Below, piece by piece: positions 18,225 to 27,655 of a stretch of 64,000 nt of DNA (positions are counted from its first letter, which is position 1; each line of letters opens with the position of its first letter). Below the pieces are notes generated by a model. That model was not told the DNA's origin. It made no database searches and worked only from the letters and a program-made list of their open reading frames with translations. Source of the stretch: an uncultured Muribaculaceae bacterium. GTDB taxonomy: Bacteria; Bacteroidota; Bacteroidia; Bacteroidales; Muribaculaceae. The stretch covers positions 1 to 64,000 of the forward strand of contig CAJUKD010000013.1 of the NCBI GenBank assembly GCA_910587235.1, written 5' to 3'. The translations under genes were made by a program, and so were the position numbers.

Positions 18225-21200
18225 TGTGGTTGCAGAAATTCACGGAATATTTTGTAAACAGGCCTACGATATTCTGGAGTTTGATGGCCGCTATAATCAT
18301 AGCCGGCATCATATCATTCTCCATGATGCCGAAATTGGAGGACCCTGCTATATGTGCCAAACAGGCCAATGTGGTTGCCATCTATCCCGGTGCCTCAGCT
18401 CATGAAGTTGAGCTGAAACTTGTAAAGCCGGTCGAAGACAGGCTGCGGACCTTGCCGGATGTCAAGGAAATACGTTCCGAAGTGTCAGCCGGAATGGCTA
18501 TAATCACAGTGGAGTTCGAGATGACCGTGCTCAACGAAGAACTCGAACAGCATTTCGATCTGCTTCGCCGCAAGACTACGGAGGCTAAGCTGACGCTTCC
18601 TGCCGGAGCTATGGATCTGATCGTTGTCGACGATATGATGGATACATACGGGATTTTTTATGCTTTAAAGTTCGATGGCTACAGTTATTCCGAGGCAGAC
18701 AGATATGCGCAACATCTGCGTAATGCGCTGTTGGCTGTTCCGGGAGTTAAACGTGTAAACATTGCGGGTGGACGCACGGAGCAGATAGATGTGATTCTGT
18801 CGAAGGACAAGCTCGCCCGTAACGGTTTTATCCCGTCGCAGATAATGATTCAGATGCAGAACCAGGGAAAGGTTGCCGACGCGGGAAAGATCGATGTCGA
18901 CGGCCGGCGCGTGAGTCTTCGCGTGAGTGATGGCCTGACCGATGAGTCGGATGTTGCCGACATGCTCATAAAAGATGCCTCAGGGCGTCCTGTGCGTCTG
19001 GGTGATATAGCGGAAGTCCGTCGTGCATACAAGGAACCGCAGACCGGAGCTTTCTTTGTCGATGGCGAAGCGGCCCTGGCAATATGCGTGGCGCTTGAAG
19101 ATAACGTGGTTGTGCCGGACGTAGGTAAGATTGTGGATAAGAAGGTAAATGCAATGATTGCCGAAATGCCTGTCGGTTTCAGCATGGAGAAGATATTTTT
19201 CCAGCCCGATAAAGTGGATTCGGCGATCAGTATTTTCCTTGTCAATCTTCTGGAATCGGTGCTGATTGTAATAATCGTTCTTGTTTTTGCGATGGGCTTT
19301 AGAGCCGGCGTTATTATCGGTCTGGGGCTTGTGCTGACCATTGCCGCCTCATTCCCGATTTTGTTGACTCTCGGCACGACTCTCCAGCGCATATCGCTCG
19401 GAGCTTTTATAATAGCTATGGGCATGCTTGTGGATAATTCCATCGTTATTATGGATGGTATCCTTGTCGATAAGAAACAAGGCTTGCCAATGAAAGAATA
19501 TCTCTATGGAATAGGCCGCAGGACCGCATGGCCGCTGCTTGGCGCCACTGTTATAGCAGTGGCAACATTCCTTAGCCCCTACCTGTCGCCTGACACGGCG
19601 GGAGAATACTGTCGTGATCTTTTTCTGGTATTGTGCGTCAGTCTGTTGATGAGTTGGCTGTTGGCCTTGGTGCAAGTGCCGATGTGTGCCGGATCATGGC
19701 TTCCGAAAAATAGTGCCGGGCCGGAAAAAGAAAGCCGGGTATACGGTTCGCGCATACACAGAGCCGTAGGCAAATCTTTGTCTTTTATGATAGATTGGCG
19801 TAAAACGACTATAATAAGCAGCATTCTTGTCCTTGTGGCTGTTATATTTTCCGCTACAAAAGTGAAAAACCTGTTTTTTCCCGATTTTGATTATAACCAG
19901 TTTATAATTGAATATACAATGCCGCCCCAGACTTCGCCGGATTGTGTCCGTGCTGATCTGATGGAAATTATGGCAAGCCTTGATTCTATTCCCGAGGTCA
20001 AGCGCGTGGCCATGTCTATGGGTTCGGCTCCGGCTCATTATTGCCTTGTCAGGCCTATGACCAACGGTGGCGACAATTATGGTGAACTTATGGTGGATTG
20101 TGCGGATTTCAAGACCGTGAACGCTCTGATAAAGGATATCAAACCGAAGCTCAGACAGCAATATCCTGATGCTTATATACGCTTCCGTAAGTATAACTTT
20201 TCGGTCGCTACGTCGCATCCTGTCGAGGTGCGTTTTTACGGTCCCGATCCGGCTGAACTGAAGCGGCTTGCCAAAGAAGCCGGGGAGATAATGAAACGTA
20301 GTTCATATATTGACCGTTATTCTGTGCGTGACAACTGGCAGGCTATGGGCAAGCGTTATGTCGCTGATTTTGAACAAGCCGATGCTTTGAAAGCCGGACT
20401 TAGCCGGGGGAATGTGGCCGATGCCATGCTCGCCGCTACCGACGGACTCCCTGTAGGAGTGGTGAATGATGATGACAATATGCTTGTGGTTAATCTGAAA
20501 GTGCGGAATGAAGATGGCTCAATGATTGATGATATAAACGATATTCCGGTCTGGTCGATGATGAATGTCAGCTTTGATCCCGAGAAAATTCCGGATATTA
20601 TGAGCGGAGCCGCATCAGTGGATGACTTGCGTGACAATATGTTCGTAGCTCTGCCGATGTCATGTGTGACAAAAAATGTGCGAGTCGACTGGGAAGAGCC
20701 TTTTGTTTTTCGTGTAAATGGAGTCCGCTCGATAGAGGTGGAAGCAGATCCGAATACAGACATATATGAGGGAACGGTTGCAAAAGCCGTATCCGATATC
20801 GAGGATGACATAAAATCCATCCGGCTCCCTGCGGGATATACTATGGAGTTGGCCGGAGAGACCAAAGTACAGTTCGATGCAACAGGAAACATAATCAGAT
20901 ATCTGCCGATTACTATTTTTATAATATTGGGCATACTGTTGCTGTTGTTTGGCCGTTGGAAGCTGGTGTTGCTTATTCTTACATGTTTGCCATTTGTGTT
21001 TTTGGGGATAATACCGGCGCTTCTTGTATTCCGGCAGCCATTTACATTCATGGCCATAATAGGACTTATGGGGCTTATTGGCATGATGGTGAAAAACGGA
21101 ATAGTGCTTGTCGATGAGATAAACCGCCTTCAGCGGGAAGAGAACAAGACGCCCTATGAGTCAGTCATAACAGCCACGGTTTCCCGTGTCCGGCCTGTAA

Positions 21201-21367
21201 TAATGGCTTCTCTTACGACAATACTCGGTATGGCTCCCTTGATTGCCGATCCAATGTATGGTTCTATGGCAATCTGTATAATGGCCGGCCTGACTATGGG
21301 AACGGTGATAACGTTGCTGTTGCTGCCGGTATTCTATTCAGCATTTTTTAATGTCAAAAAACAGTAA
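18224..21367 (+). CDS. RND efflux pump, inner-membrane permease
   Basis: 1047-residue AcrB-like resistance-nodulation-division transporter that exports small molecules using the proton gradient. It has the normal twelve-helix layout with two large periplasmic loops. TM4 carries GMLVDNSIVIMDG, with one aspartate where AcrB has two adjacent ones. TM10 carries GLIGMMVKNGIVLVDE with the conserved lysine. The single aspartate form is common in this branch and is not a defect. Substrate cannot be read from sequence; drug, bile-salt or fatty-acid export are usual. The outer-membrane channel gene overlaps its end. Confidence 0.93.
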   Translation: MWLQKFTEYFVNRPTIFWSLMAAIIIAGIISFSMMPKLEDPAICAKQANVVAIYPGASAHEVELKLVKPVEDRLRTLPDVKEIRSEVSAGMAIITVEFEMTVLNEELEQHFDLLRRKTTEAKLTLPAGAMDLIVVDDMMDTYGIFYALKFDGYSYSEADRYAQHLRNALLAVPGVKRVNIAGGRTEQIDVILSKDKLARNGFIPSQIMIQMQNQGKVADAGKIDVDGRRVSLRVSDGLTDESDVADMLIKDASGRPVRLGDIAEVRRAYKEPQTGAFFVDGEAALAICVALEDNVVVPDVGKIVDKKVNAMIAEMPVGFSMEKIFFQPDKVDSAISIFLVNLLESVLIVIIVLVFAMGFRAGVIIGLGLVLTIAASFPILLTLGTTLQRISLGAFIIAMGMLVDNSIVIMDGILVDKKQGLPMKEYLYGIGRRTAWPLLGATVIAVATFLSPYLSPDTAGEYCRDLFLVLCVSLLMSWLLALVQVPMCAGSWLPKNSAGPEKESRVYGSRIHRAVGKSLSFMIDWRKTTIISSILVLVAVIFSATKVKNLFFPDFDYNQFIIEYTMPPQTSPDCVRADLMEIMASLDSIPEVKRVAMSMGSAPAHYCLVRPMTNGGDNYGELMVDCADFKTVNALIKDIKPKLRQQYPDAYIRFRKYNFSVATSHPVEVRFYGPDPAELKRLAKEAGEIMKRSSYIDRYSVRDNWQAMGKRYVADFEQADALKAGLSRGNVADAMLAATDGLPVGVVNDDDNMLVVNLKVRNEDGSMIDDINDIPVWSMMNVSFDPEKIPDIMSGAASVDDLRDNMFVALPMSCVTKNVRVDWEEPFVFRVNGVRSIEVEADPNTDIYEGTVAKAVSDIEDDIKSIRLPAGYTMELAGETKVQFDATGNIIRYLPITIFIILGILLLLFGRWKLVLLILTCLPFVFLGIIPALLVFRQPFTFMAIIGLMGLIGMMVKNGIVLVDEINRLQREENKTPYESVITATVSRVRPVIMASLTTILGMAPLIADPMYGSMAICIMAGLTMGTVITLLLLPVFYSAFFNVKKQ

Positions 21368-21371
21368 AACG

Positions 21372-22685
21372 ATGAAAAGACTTGTCATTGTCCTGATCCT
21401 GCTGCTTTGTGCATCTGCTGTTTATGCCGGTGGAGCGCTGACTCTGGACTGTTGCCGTGATATGGCGCTTGAACATAGCAGGACATTGCGTCAGGAATAT
21501 AACAAAGAGAAGAACGCCGTATATGACCTGCAGATCGCCCGTTTGCAGCGCCTCCCGATGTTTGATGGCTCGCTCATGGGCGTGTATATGAAAGATCAGG
21601 AGTTGATGGAGGGTACGACAATACAGATGCGAGGCATGTACACAGCCGGGATAAACATAACTTTACCTGTTTATGCCGGCGGACGAATAAGTGCCGGCAT
21701 AAAACTTGCAGGAATTGCGAAGGATGCGGCGGCACTTCAGATACGTAAGGCCAAGGACGCCGTAGTGGCAGAGGTCGACAATTGTTATTATACTCTGCTT
21801 GCGGTGCGCGAGAAGGTGAAAATGCTTGAAGCTTACAGCCGACAGATGGACGGACTCTATGATATGGTGGAGATGAGCGTGCGGGCGCAGCTGTCGACTG
21901 AAAACGACCTTTTACGCATCGATGCAAGACGTACCGAGATAGAGTATCAGAAACAAAAAGTACGCAATGGCGAGAATCTTTGCCGTATGGCATTGTGCAA
22001 GGCGGTAGGCCTGCCTCCGGACACAGACATTGAACTGGCCGACACACTTCTTGTTGTCGCTCCCCCACAGGATTTGAGTGAAGATTTCTCTCAGCGCCCT
22101 GAGCTGGGTTTGCTATCGCAGCAGGTCGCAGCCTCGGAAGCGCAAGTGAAGATGGCGCGTTCGGCTTATCTTCCCACTATAGCGCTTGCAGGCGGATACA
22201 GCTACTACGGAAATATAAAGATGAAAGGGTCAACGATGCTCCCTGACGGTACGCCATATCAGTACACAAACAAATTCCGTGACGGGATTCCGATGGTGGC
22301 CCTCTCGGTGAATATCCCTGTCTGGCATTGGGGCTCCGAAATAAAGAAAGTGAAAAAATCGAAGTTGGATCTTGAGAATTCTCGTCTGGCGCTTGAGGAA
22401 AATACGGAGCTGATGAGCATGGAAGTATGCCAGGCTGTTCAGAATCTGACCGACGGCTACGCTATGATTCAGACAGCCGAACTCGGATTGCGGCAGGCTG
22501 AGGATTCACGGCGTGTGATGCGCTGTAAGTTCGATGTCGGATTTGCCACGCTTACCGACATGCTTGATGCCGAGGCGCAATGGAGTCAGGCTCGAGCCAA
22601 TCTGATTGAAGCACAGGCGCAGCAGCTTATCAATAATACGGAATACTTGCGTGTGACAGGACGCTTGCGTTATTCCGCACGATAA
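21372..22685 (+). CDS. TolC-family outer-membrane efflux channel
   Basis: 437-residue outer-membrane factor. It has a signal peptide (LVIVLILLLCASAVYA) and two TolC-type repeats of helical hairpin plus beta strands, visible as NITLPVYAGGRISAGI in the first half and the parallel NIPVWHWGSEIKKVKKSK in the second. It forms the trimeric exit duct for the pump encoded just upstream. The frame is open from 21351, but the signal peptide begins cleanly at the ATG at 21372, five bases after the pump stop codon. It completes a full tripartite efflux operon. Confidence 0.92.
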   Translation: MKRLVIVLILLLCASAVYAGGALTLDCCRDMALEHSRTLRQEYNKEKNAVYDLQIARLQRLPMFDGSLMGVYMKDQELMEGTTIQMRGMYTAGINITLPVYAGGRISAGIKLAGIAKDAAALQIRKAKDAVVAEVDNCYYTLLAVREKVKMLEAYSRQMDGLYDMVEMSVRAQLSTENDLLRIDARRTEIEYQKQKVRNGENLCRMALCKAVGLPPDTDIELADTLLVVAPPQDLSEDFSQRPELGLLSQQVAASEAQVKMARSAYLPTIALAGGYSYYGNIKMKGSTMLPDGTPYQYTNKFRDGIPMVALSVNIPVWHWGSEIKKVKKSKLDLENSRLALEENTELMSMEVCQAVQNLTDGYAMIQTAELGLRQAEDSRRVMRCKFDVGFATLTDMLDAEAQWSQARANLIEAQAQQLINNTEYLRVTGRLRYSAR

Positions 22686-22722
22686 GTTCCGGTAAATATT
22701 TGCGCTTTGTACTCAAAACGGT

Positions 22723-22730
22723 TAAATTTG
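22723..22730 (+). promoter_or_regulatory. -7 box (TAAATTTG) of the Na+ symporter gene
   Basis: Clear TAAATTTG, 28 bases before the ATG at 22758, in the gap after the efflux operon. Confidence 0.6.
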
Positions 22731-22757
22731 CGCTGTTTTGTGAAATAAAACGTAGAC

Positions 22758-24116
22758 ATGTCGAAAAAAGCGCAATTCGCCACTAAGATAGGACTTGTGG
22801 CCGCTACGGTCGGTTCGGCCGTCGGGTTGGGTAACGTATGGCGTTTCCCTGCCGAAACACAGAGTAATGGCGGAGCGGCTTTCCTGCTGCTTTATGTCGG
22901 TTGTGTCCTGCTGTTGGGAATTCCGGTGATGCTTGCCGAATTTTCGCTCGGACGAGCCGGACGTTCCGATGCCATAGGAGTCTTCCGGCGTCTGTCGCCC
23001 GGAAAAGCCTGGTGGATTGTCGGCGCATTGGCCATTCTTACGTCCTATCTGATTTTGAGCTATTATATGGTTGTGGCCGGATGGACGCTCGAATATCTTT
23101 TTGAAACCCTGTCGGGAGGATTGTATTCCGATGCTCGGGGAGCCGGAAGCGGAGCCGTGTTTGCCTGGAAGATGGCGGATTTCATATCGTCGGATACGGA
23201 GCCGCTGGTGTTTACGGTGCTTGTCATTGCTCTAAACGCGGCCATACTTATAGCCGGGGTGCAGAAAGGCATAGAGAGGCTGTCGAATGTGCTGATGCCA
23301 TTGTTGTTCCTGATATTGCTGGCCTTGTGTGCGGTGACCTTGCGTTTGCCCGGGGCGGCCGACGGCCTTGAGTTTTTCCTTGCTCCCGATTTTTCGAAAA
23401 TAACGCCGGCCGTATTTATAAACGCTTTGGGACAGGCGTTTTTCTCGCTAAGCCTGGGCATGGGCATTCTGGTGACCTATGCCGCATATTATCCGTCGCA
23501 TACGAAACTCGGTCGTACCGCCGGTATCGTTTCGCTGATGAGCCTTCTTGTTGCGGTTCTGATGGGGTTGGTGATTTTTCCGGCGGTCAAGACGTTCGGA
23601 CTCGACCGCGAGTCGCTCGAAGGAACAACTCTTGTTTTCGTGACATTGCCCGAGGTGTTCTCGCGCTTGCCTTTGTCGGAACTTTGGTCCGCGCTTTTCT
23701 TTGTCCTGCTTTTCGTGGCGGCTGTCACATCGACTGTTTCCATCGCCGAGGTGTCGGTATCCTGCCTTCAGGACCGTTTCGGCATGAGCCGCCGTAAGGC
23801 CGTGCTTGTGTCCTTGACGCCTCTGTTGCTGTTCAGCGCTCTGAATTCGTTGTCGTTCGGCTCGCTGTCGGAGTTCAGGATAATGGGAATGACGATTTTC
23901 GAATTCCTCGATAATTTTACCACAAATGTGCTTTTGCCTGTCGTGGCTATGGGCGTCTGTGTCTACATGGGCTGGTTCTCGCCACGGGGCCTGCTCGCCC
24001 GCGAACTTGGCAACTACGGCAGTCATCGTTCGCGGGTCACCGGAGCGGTGCTGTTCATAATACGCTATGTGGCTCCCTTGCTGATCGCGCTTATTATGAT
24101 TTCGAACTTTGTATGA
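22758..24116 (+). CDS. sodium-dependent amino-acid transporter (NSS/SNF family)
   Basis: 452-residue inner-membrane symporter of the neurotransmitter:sodium symporter family (LeuT/MhsT/TnaT relatives). The N-terminus has the family signature VGLGNVWRFPAETQSNGGAAFLL, with the unwound TM1 sodium and substrate site. A TM6-type segment ALGQAFFSLSLGMGILVTYAAY is also present, along with about eleven hydrophobic helices. It should import an amino acid with Na+; the specific substrate is unknown. A 104-residue membrane protein gene follows after 11 bases and is probably co-transcribed. Confidence 0.92.
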   Translation: MSKKAQFATKIGLVAATVGSAVGLGNVWRFPAETQSNGGAAFLLLYVGCVLLLGIPVMLAEFSLGRAGRSDAIGVFRRLSPGKAWWIVGALAILTSYLILSYYMVVAGWTLEYLFETLSGGLYSDARGAGSGAVFAWKMADFISSDTEPLVFTVLVIALNAAILIAGVQKGIERLSNVLMPLLFLILLALCAVTLRLPGAADGLEFFLAPDFSKITPAVFINALGQAFFSLSLGMGILVTYAAYYPSHTKLGRTAGIVSLMSLLVAVLMGLVIFPAVKTFGLDRESLEGTTLVFVTLPEVFSRLPLSELWSALFFVLLFVAAVTSTVSIAEVSVSCLQDRFGMSRRKAVLVSLTPLLLFSALNSLSFGSLSEFRIMGMTIFEFLDNFTTNVLLPVVAMGVCVYMGWFSPRGLLARELGNYGSHRSRVTGAVLFIIRYVAPLLIALIMISNFV

Positions 24117-24127
24117 TCTGAGCCGGG

Positions 24128-24442
24128 ATGATTGTAAAGAACAGAAAACGACTTGACAGTCGGCTTTTGAGCGGACTGCTGATTGTGATTGTCCTTGCAG
24201 TGCTGCTCCGCCTCGGCTGCTCGCTCAAAGAACAGAAAATTGCGCGAGAGTCCGACGCGGCTGCCGTGGAGCGTGCCGATTCTATTGAACAGGCGCTACG
24301 CGAGATAAATCGCGATTTTTCGGACAGGCAGCGTGATTCTGTCCGAAGCGTTCCGAAAACTAAAAAGAGCAAACAGCGCAGGCAGCCGCAGCAGCGGTCT
24401 TTTCTCGACGAGGAATTACCGGCAGGCGGCAGCGGAGATTAA
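24128..24442 (+). CDS. small single-pass membrane protein, unknown
   Basis: 104 residues with a basic N-terminus (IVKNRKRLDSR), one transmembrane helix (LLSGLLIVIVLAVLLRLG), then a charged region ending in a low-complexity basic stretch (KTKKSKQRRQPQQR) and an acidic tail. Topology is probably N-in with the charged part outside. I recognise no family. Its ATG is 11 bases after the symporter stop, and its last four bases overlap the convergent DUF3109 gene, which supports it being a real gene of the symporter operon. Confidence 0.6.
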   Translation: MIVKNRKRLDSRLLSGLLIVIVLAVLLRLGCSLKEQKIARESDAAAVERADSIEQALREINRDFSDRQRDSVRSVPKTKKSKQRRQPQQRSFLDEELPAGGSGD

Positions 24443-25038
24443 TCGGCCGGAGCATCGTCGCCCCCGAACTGACGCAGATATTCGTCGCAGGTAGCGACAA
24501 GTTCGTCGTACCATTCGCGCCCGAAACGCCTGACAAGCGGCCCTTCGAGGAAACGGTAGGCGCGCAATCCCAGCTTCCGGCCCAGGACTTCGGCGCAATG
24601 GCAGATTTTCCACCGGTGCAGGTTGACAGCCGTGAATTTCTCGTATTCTTTGATGCGGACAGGGTATAGGTGGCACGAAACGGGCTTGCAGAAATCAATG
24701 CGCCCTTCACGGTATGCTTTTTCGATGGCGCAATGGCACATGCCGCCTGCGCCGTAGGTTGTGAACACGCAGTTGCGTCCTTCGACAATGCCGGTGACAA
24801 GGTCGCCTTCGCTGTCGACATAGCTTACTCCGTTTTCCTCTATCTCGCGGCGGGCGGACGGCAGAAGGTCATCCCATATTTCCGGCAGTATCTCTTTGAT
24901 TTTTTCAACTTCAGCCTCGGTGACCGGAGCGCCGGCATCGCCTTCTATGCAGCATTGTCCGAGGCATTTGTCGAGGTCGCAGCAGAAAAAGCGCTCGACA
25001 AGGTCAAGGCTGACAAGGGTGTCTTGTATCTGTAGCAC
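24439..25038 (-). CDS. DUF3109 cysteine-rich protein
   Basis: 199-residue cytoplasmic protein of the DUF3109 family, related to YkgJ-type zinc/iron-chelating proteins. Conserved cysteine clusters are visible: FFCCDLDKCLGQCC near residues 18-31, CHCAIEKAY with CKPVSCHLYPVRI in the middle, and ICHCAE later, enough for one or more metal sites or an Fe-S cluster. Function is unknown. It stands 15 bases before the end of the T9SS plug gene on the same strand and may be co-transcribed with it and ung. Confidence 0.85.
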   Translation of the reverse strand: MLQIQDTLVSLDLVERFFCCDLDKCLGQCCIEGDAGAPVTEAEVEKIKEILPEIWDDLLPSARREIEENGVSYVDSEGDLVTGIVEGRNCVFTTYGAGGMCHCAIEKAYREGRIDFCKPVSCHLYPVRIKEYEKFTAVNLHRWKICHCAEVLGRKLGLRAYRFLEGPLVRRFGREWYDELVATCDEYLRQFGGDDAPAD

Positions 25039-25053
25039 GTCTTGTAATAGTCT

Positions 25054-26322
25054 TTAATGGTCTGAAACTGTTGTGCCGACGCCTATAAGGCGGTCGTAAC
25101 GTTCGCCGCGGCGCCGGTGGTACACTTTCACCAGATAGTCGTTTACGGTCTGGTATTTGTCGCCTTCGATTACCGAGGTATAGCCGCGTCGGGCGTCGGG
25201 CGGTACGGCAAGGTACTGGTAGTTGTATGCTCCTTGCTTCAGGAGCAATGCCCGCTCGTATCGTCCGGTCGTATTGTTGAAGAACATCTGCGAAGCGGGG
25301 TCGAAACGTCGCTGAACCATGTCGCCGTCAAGAAAAATCATCAGTCCGGGCGTTTCGGGATAGTCGAGAGAAAAATGTACGACTCCGTAGTCGGCTTCGG
25401 TGTCGCTGTCGGAGGAATTGTATTCGCGTATGACGAATCCGCCGTGCTGGGTGCTGTCGTACAAATACGGTTCGCCTGCGCGCGATTGGTCCTCGGCCAG
25501 GCGGAAATGGTAGTAAGGCGAGGCGTATCCGATATCGTCCACGCCCATACCGGGGTATTCGGTGCTTACTATCTCGAAGCGCCGGTACTCGTTGCCGGCA
25601 TCGAAGATCAGGGGGCGCAGATGCTCGAATATCGCTTTAGTTCCGGCTACGCGCAGCGGCTGGCGCACGGCTACTTCGTTGTCGAGGCGGCCGTTCTGCT
25701 GTACGACCACAAGCAGATCGTTGAAGGGGTCGTCGACGGCTGCGCGTTCGGTGTCGACAATAACGCTTACCTGTTGGTGGGAATTGTTGAAATCCACATC
25801 TGTGCGCGGGCTTACGTCGGCAGCCACCGGCGCCGTCTGCTCGCTTACCATGAAGCGGCATTGCACCACAGTGGAATCTGGTGCGTCTTCAGGATATATT
25901 TTCAGTAGGTAATTGCCTGAGATCAGTGGCTTCGTCTGTTCGTTGGGGATAGTCAGCGAATAGTGGACATAATGGGTCGTAGTGGCCTGCGAGTAGTCGA
26001 AATTGTCGATTGTGCCTTCATTGAAGCCGTCAATGAATTCCGAGTCGACCAGGCCTGAGGGCTGCCATGTCGCCGTGCAGTGCGTCAGGGAATAGCGGAA
26101 ATATTCGCGGTCTTCGGCCAGATGGTCGAAGTCGATGCGTATGCGGTCGGGCGAGTCGAGCAGTATTATGGGAGGGCCGAATCGTGCGCCTTCCGGCCGT
26201 ATCTGCAGGCTTCGTATGCGGTCGTTGAATATGCCTGTCATTGTGTCGGCGGGTCTTGAGACCGATACGGCAGATGCCATGACCGCGATTACGGTAAACA
26301 ATATATACCGCATCCTGCTCAT
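25054..26322 (-). CDS. type IX secretion system plug protein (DUF5103)
   Basis: 422-residue exported protein (signal peptide YILFTVIAVMASAVSVS) of the family once called DUF5103 and now named for the periplasmic plug of the SprA/Sov translocon of the type IX secretion system. It begins with a beta-sandwich N-terminal domain and contains the conserved HYVHYSLTIPNEQTKPLISG block, where one partner-binding strand lies. Role: closing the secretion pore when it is idle. Its ATG overlaps the ung stop codon by four bases. A T9SS cargo protein is encoded at 46-50.7 kb, consistent with an active system. Confidence 0.85.
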   Translation of the reverse strand: MSRMRYILFTVIAVMASAVSVSRPADTMTGIFNDRIRSLQIRPEGARFGPPIILLDSPDRIRIDFDHLAEDREYFRYSLTHCTATWQPSGLVDSEFIDGFNEGTIDNFDYSQATTTHYVHYSLTIPNEQTKPLISGNYLLKIYPEDAPDSTVVQCRFMVSEQTAPVAADVSPRTDVDFNNSHQQVSVIVDTERAAVDDPFNDLLVVVQQNGRLDNEVAVRQPLRVAGTKAIFEHLRPLIFDAGNEYRRFEIVSTEYPGMGVDDIGYASPYYHFRLAEDQSRAGEPYLYDSTQHGGFVIREYNSSDSDTEADYGVVHFSLDYPETPGLMIFLDGDMVQRRFDPASQMFFNNTTGRYERALLLKQGAYNYQYLAVPPDARRGYTSVIEGDKYQTVNDYLVKVYHRRRGERYDRLIGVGTTVSDH

Positions 26323-26996
26323 TCTTCAATCCATTTTATGGGTTCCCGCCCGTTGGCCGCGAGATATTCGTTCGCTTTGATGAAATGGCCGTTGCCGAAG
26401 AATCCGCGATAGGCCGACAGTGGTGACGGATGCGGCGATGTCAGCACCAGATGGCGGTTGCGGTCCACCAGAGCGCCTTTGCGTATGGCGTATGAACCCC
26501 ACAGCATGAACACAAGGTGCTCGTGGCCGGAATTCAGTGCTTCTATTGCCGCGTCGGTGAAGCGTTCCCAGCCATGTCCCTGATGTGAGCCTGCACGATG
26601 TGCTTCCACCGTCAGGGTGGCATTTAGCAGCAGTACCCCCTGACGTGCCCACCGGCTAAGGTCGCCGCTTGGCGGCATATAGTCGGGACGTCCGTATTCA
26701 GTTCCGATTTCCTTGTATATGTTTATCAGGGACGGGGGGAGTTCTATGCCCTGTCGTACCGAGAAGCAGAGTCCGTTGGCCTGTCCGTCGCCGTGGTAGG
26801 GATCCTGTCCGAGTATCACCACTTTCACGCGGTCGAAAGGGCAGGCGTCGAAAGCGGCGAATATTTCGCGTGCCGGAGGGAAAATACGGGTACGCGAATA
26901 CTCGTTTTTTACAAAAGCCACAAGTTCGGCGAAATATTCCGACTCCCATTCCCGGGAGAGGGCGGCATTCCAGTTTTCTTCTATTTTTACCTTCAT
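26319..26996 (-). CDS. ung: uracil-DNA glycosylase
   Basis: 225-residue family 1 uracil-DNA glycosylase that removes uracil from DNA to start base-excision repair. Catalytic Asp65 lies in the GQDPYHGDGQANGLCFSV block, and the second signature has His189 in HPSPLSAYRG. Length is typical (about 220). The frame is open to 27032, but the ATG at 26996 fits family N-termini and the promoter at 27061-27068. It overlaps the T9SS plug gene by four bases, so the two are translationally coupled. Confidence 0.96.
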   Translation of the reverse strand: MKVKIEENWNAALSREWESEYFAELVAFVKNEYSRTRIFPPAREIFAAFDACPFDRVKVVILGQDPYHGDGQANGLCFSVRQGIELPPSLINIYKEIGTEYGRPDYMPPSGDLSRWARQGVLLLNATLTVEAHRAGSHQGHGWERFTDAAIEALNSGHEHLVFMLWGSYAIRKGALVDRNRHLVLTSPHPSPLSAYRGFFGNGHFIKANEYLAANGREPIKWIEE

Positions 26997-27060
26997 TATG
27001 ATAGGGGCATGTAGTGTGCCGGAATCCGGCACATTTGATTTTTTGCACGTAAAGCTGTTG

Positions 27061-27068
27061 CAAAACTA
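27061..27068 (-). promoter_or_regulatory. -7 box (TAGTTTTG) of the ung operon
   Basis: Minus-strand TAnnTTTG, 65 bases before the ung ATG. It lies 13 bases from the plus-strand box of tRNA-Arg(CCG), making a compact divergent promoter pair. Confidence 0.5.
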
Positions 27069-27080
27069 CAAAAAAAAGAT

Positions 27081-27088
27081 TACTTTTG
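27081..27088 (+). promoter_or_regulatory. -7 box (TACTTTTG) of tRNA-Arg(CCG)
   Basis: TAnnTTTG on the plus strand 38 bases before the tRNA 5' end, with GTTG about 20 bases upstream as a possible -33 element. Confidence 0.6.
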
Positions 27089-27125
27089 CAGTGAAATCCG
27101 GTATAAAAGGTATTACCGGTTACAT

Positions 27126-27197
27126 GCACCCGTATTTCAATGGATAGAATAAAGGATTCCGGTTCCTTAGATTAGGGTTCGATTCCCTACGGGTGTA
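27126..27197 (+). tRNA. tRNA-Arg(CCG)
   Basis: Plus-strand cloverleaf. Acceptor GCACCCG pairs with CGGGTGT (one G-U pair). The anticodon stem AAGGA/TCCTT holds loop TTCCGGT with anticodon CCG, for CGG codons. The T arm is AGGG TTCGATT CCCT and the discriminator is A. No CCA is encoded. The 3' half is overlapped on the opposite strand by the end of the Lin1244-type gene. Confidence 0.93.
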
Positions 27198-27655
27198 CTT
27201 GGCGCCGCCTCCGATAGTTTGTCGGGGGCGGTTCTGTTTTTTTGCTCCATCATTTTCTCCGCCCGGGCGGCCGCGCGTTCGGCGAGGCGGCGCTCTTTCG
27301 CGCTTTTGATGCGGTACTCTTCCGGAATAGGCTCGGTATTCTTGCGGCGCATATAGCCGAGCTGCAGCCTCCGTGTGCTCAGTATTTCGTGCGATTCGAA
27401 CATTTCCATGTCGAACAAGCCGAACTGCACCAGATACCATATATCTTCATCCACATTGCTGCACGGGCGCCCGGTCATGCGTCCCACTTCTTTCAGCAGG
27501 CTGTCGTCGTAATGCACATAGCATCCGTTGCGGCGTATTATGGTCATAATGCTGATGTAGGTAAGAATTGCATTCTGTTGTCCGGTGATGATAAGGTTAC
27601 GGACAGCTTCGGATTCGAGAAATTCGGTGGTGAGATTCAGTGAGATGGATTTCAT
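27167..27655 (-). CDS. Lin1244/Lin1753-type (DUF4373) protein running into a tRNA
   Basis: 162-residue protein whose central part (GQQNAILTYISIMTIIRRNGCYVHYDD, then VQFGLFDMEMFESHEILSTRRLQ) matches the Lin1244/Lin1753 N-terminal domain, a winged-helix-like region typical of phage and integrative-element replication or DNA-binding proteins. The usual first strand is divergent and the C-terminal region is short. The last codons (VGNRTLI and stop) are simply the complement of the tRNA-Arg T arm, so the original stop may have been elsewhere. It is probably a leftover of an element that used the tRNA 3' end as its attachment site; no integrase is present. Confidence 0.6.
   Translation of the reverse strand: MKSISLNLTTEFLESEAVRNLIITGQQNAILTYISIMTIIRRNGCYVHYDDSLLKEVGRMTGRPCSNVDEDIWYLVQFGLFDMEMFESHEILSTRRLQLGYMRRKNTEPIPEEYRIKSAKERRLAERAAARAEKMMEQKNRTAPDKLSEAAPSTPVGNRTLI

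Noticed and set aside
18224..21367. Second proton-relay aspartate of AcrB replaced by Asn in the RND pump (VDNSIV)
   Set aside because: Many RND pumps of this branch have the single-aspartate form, so this does not imply a defective pump.
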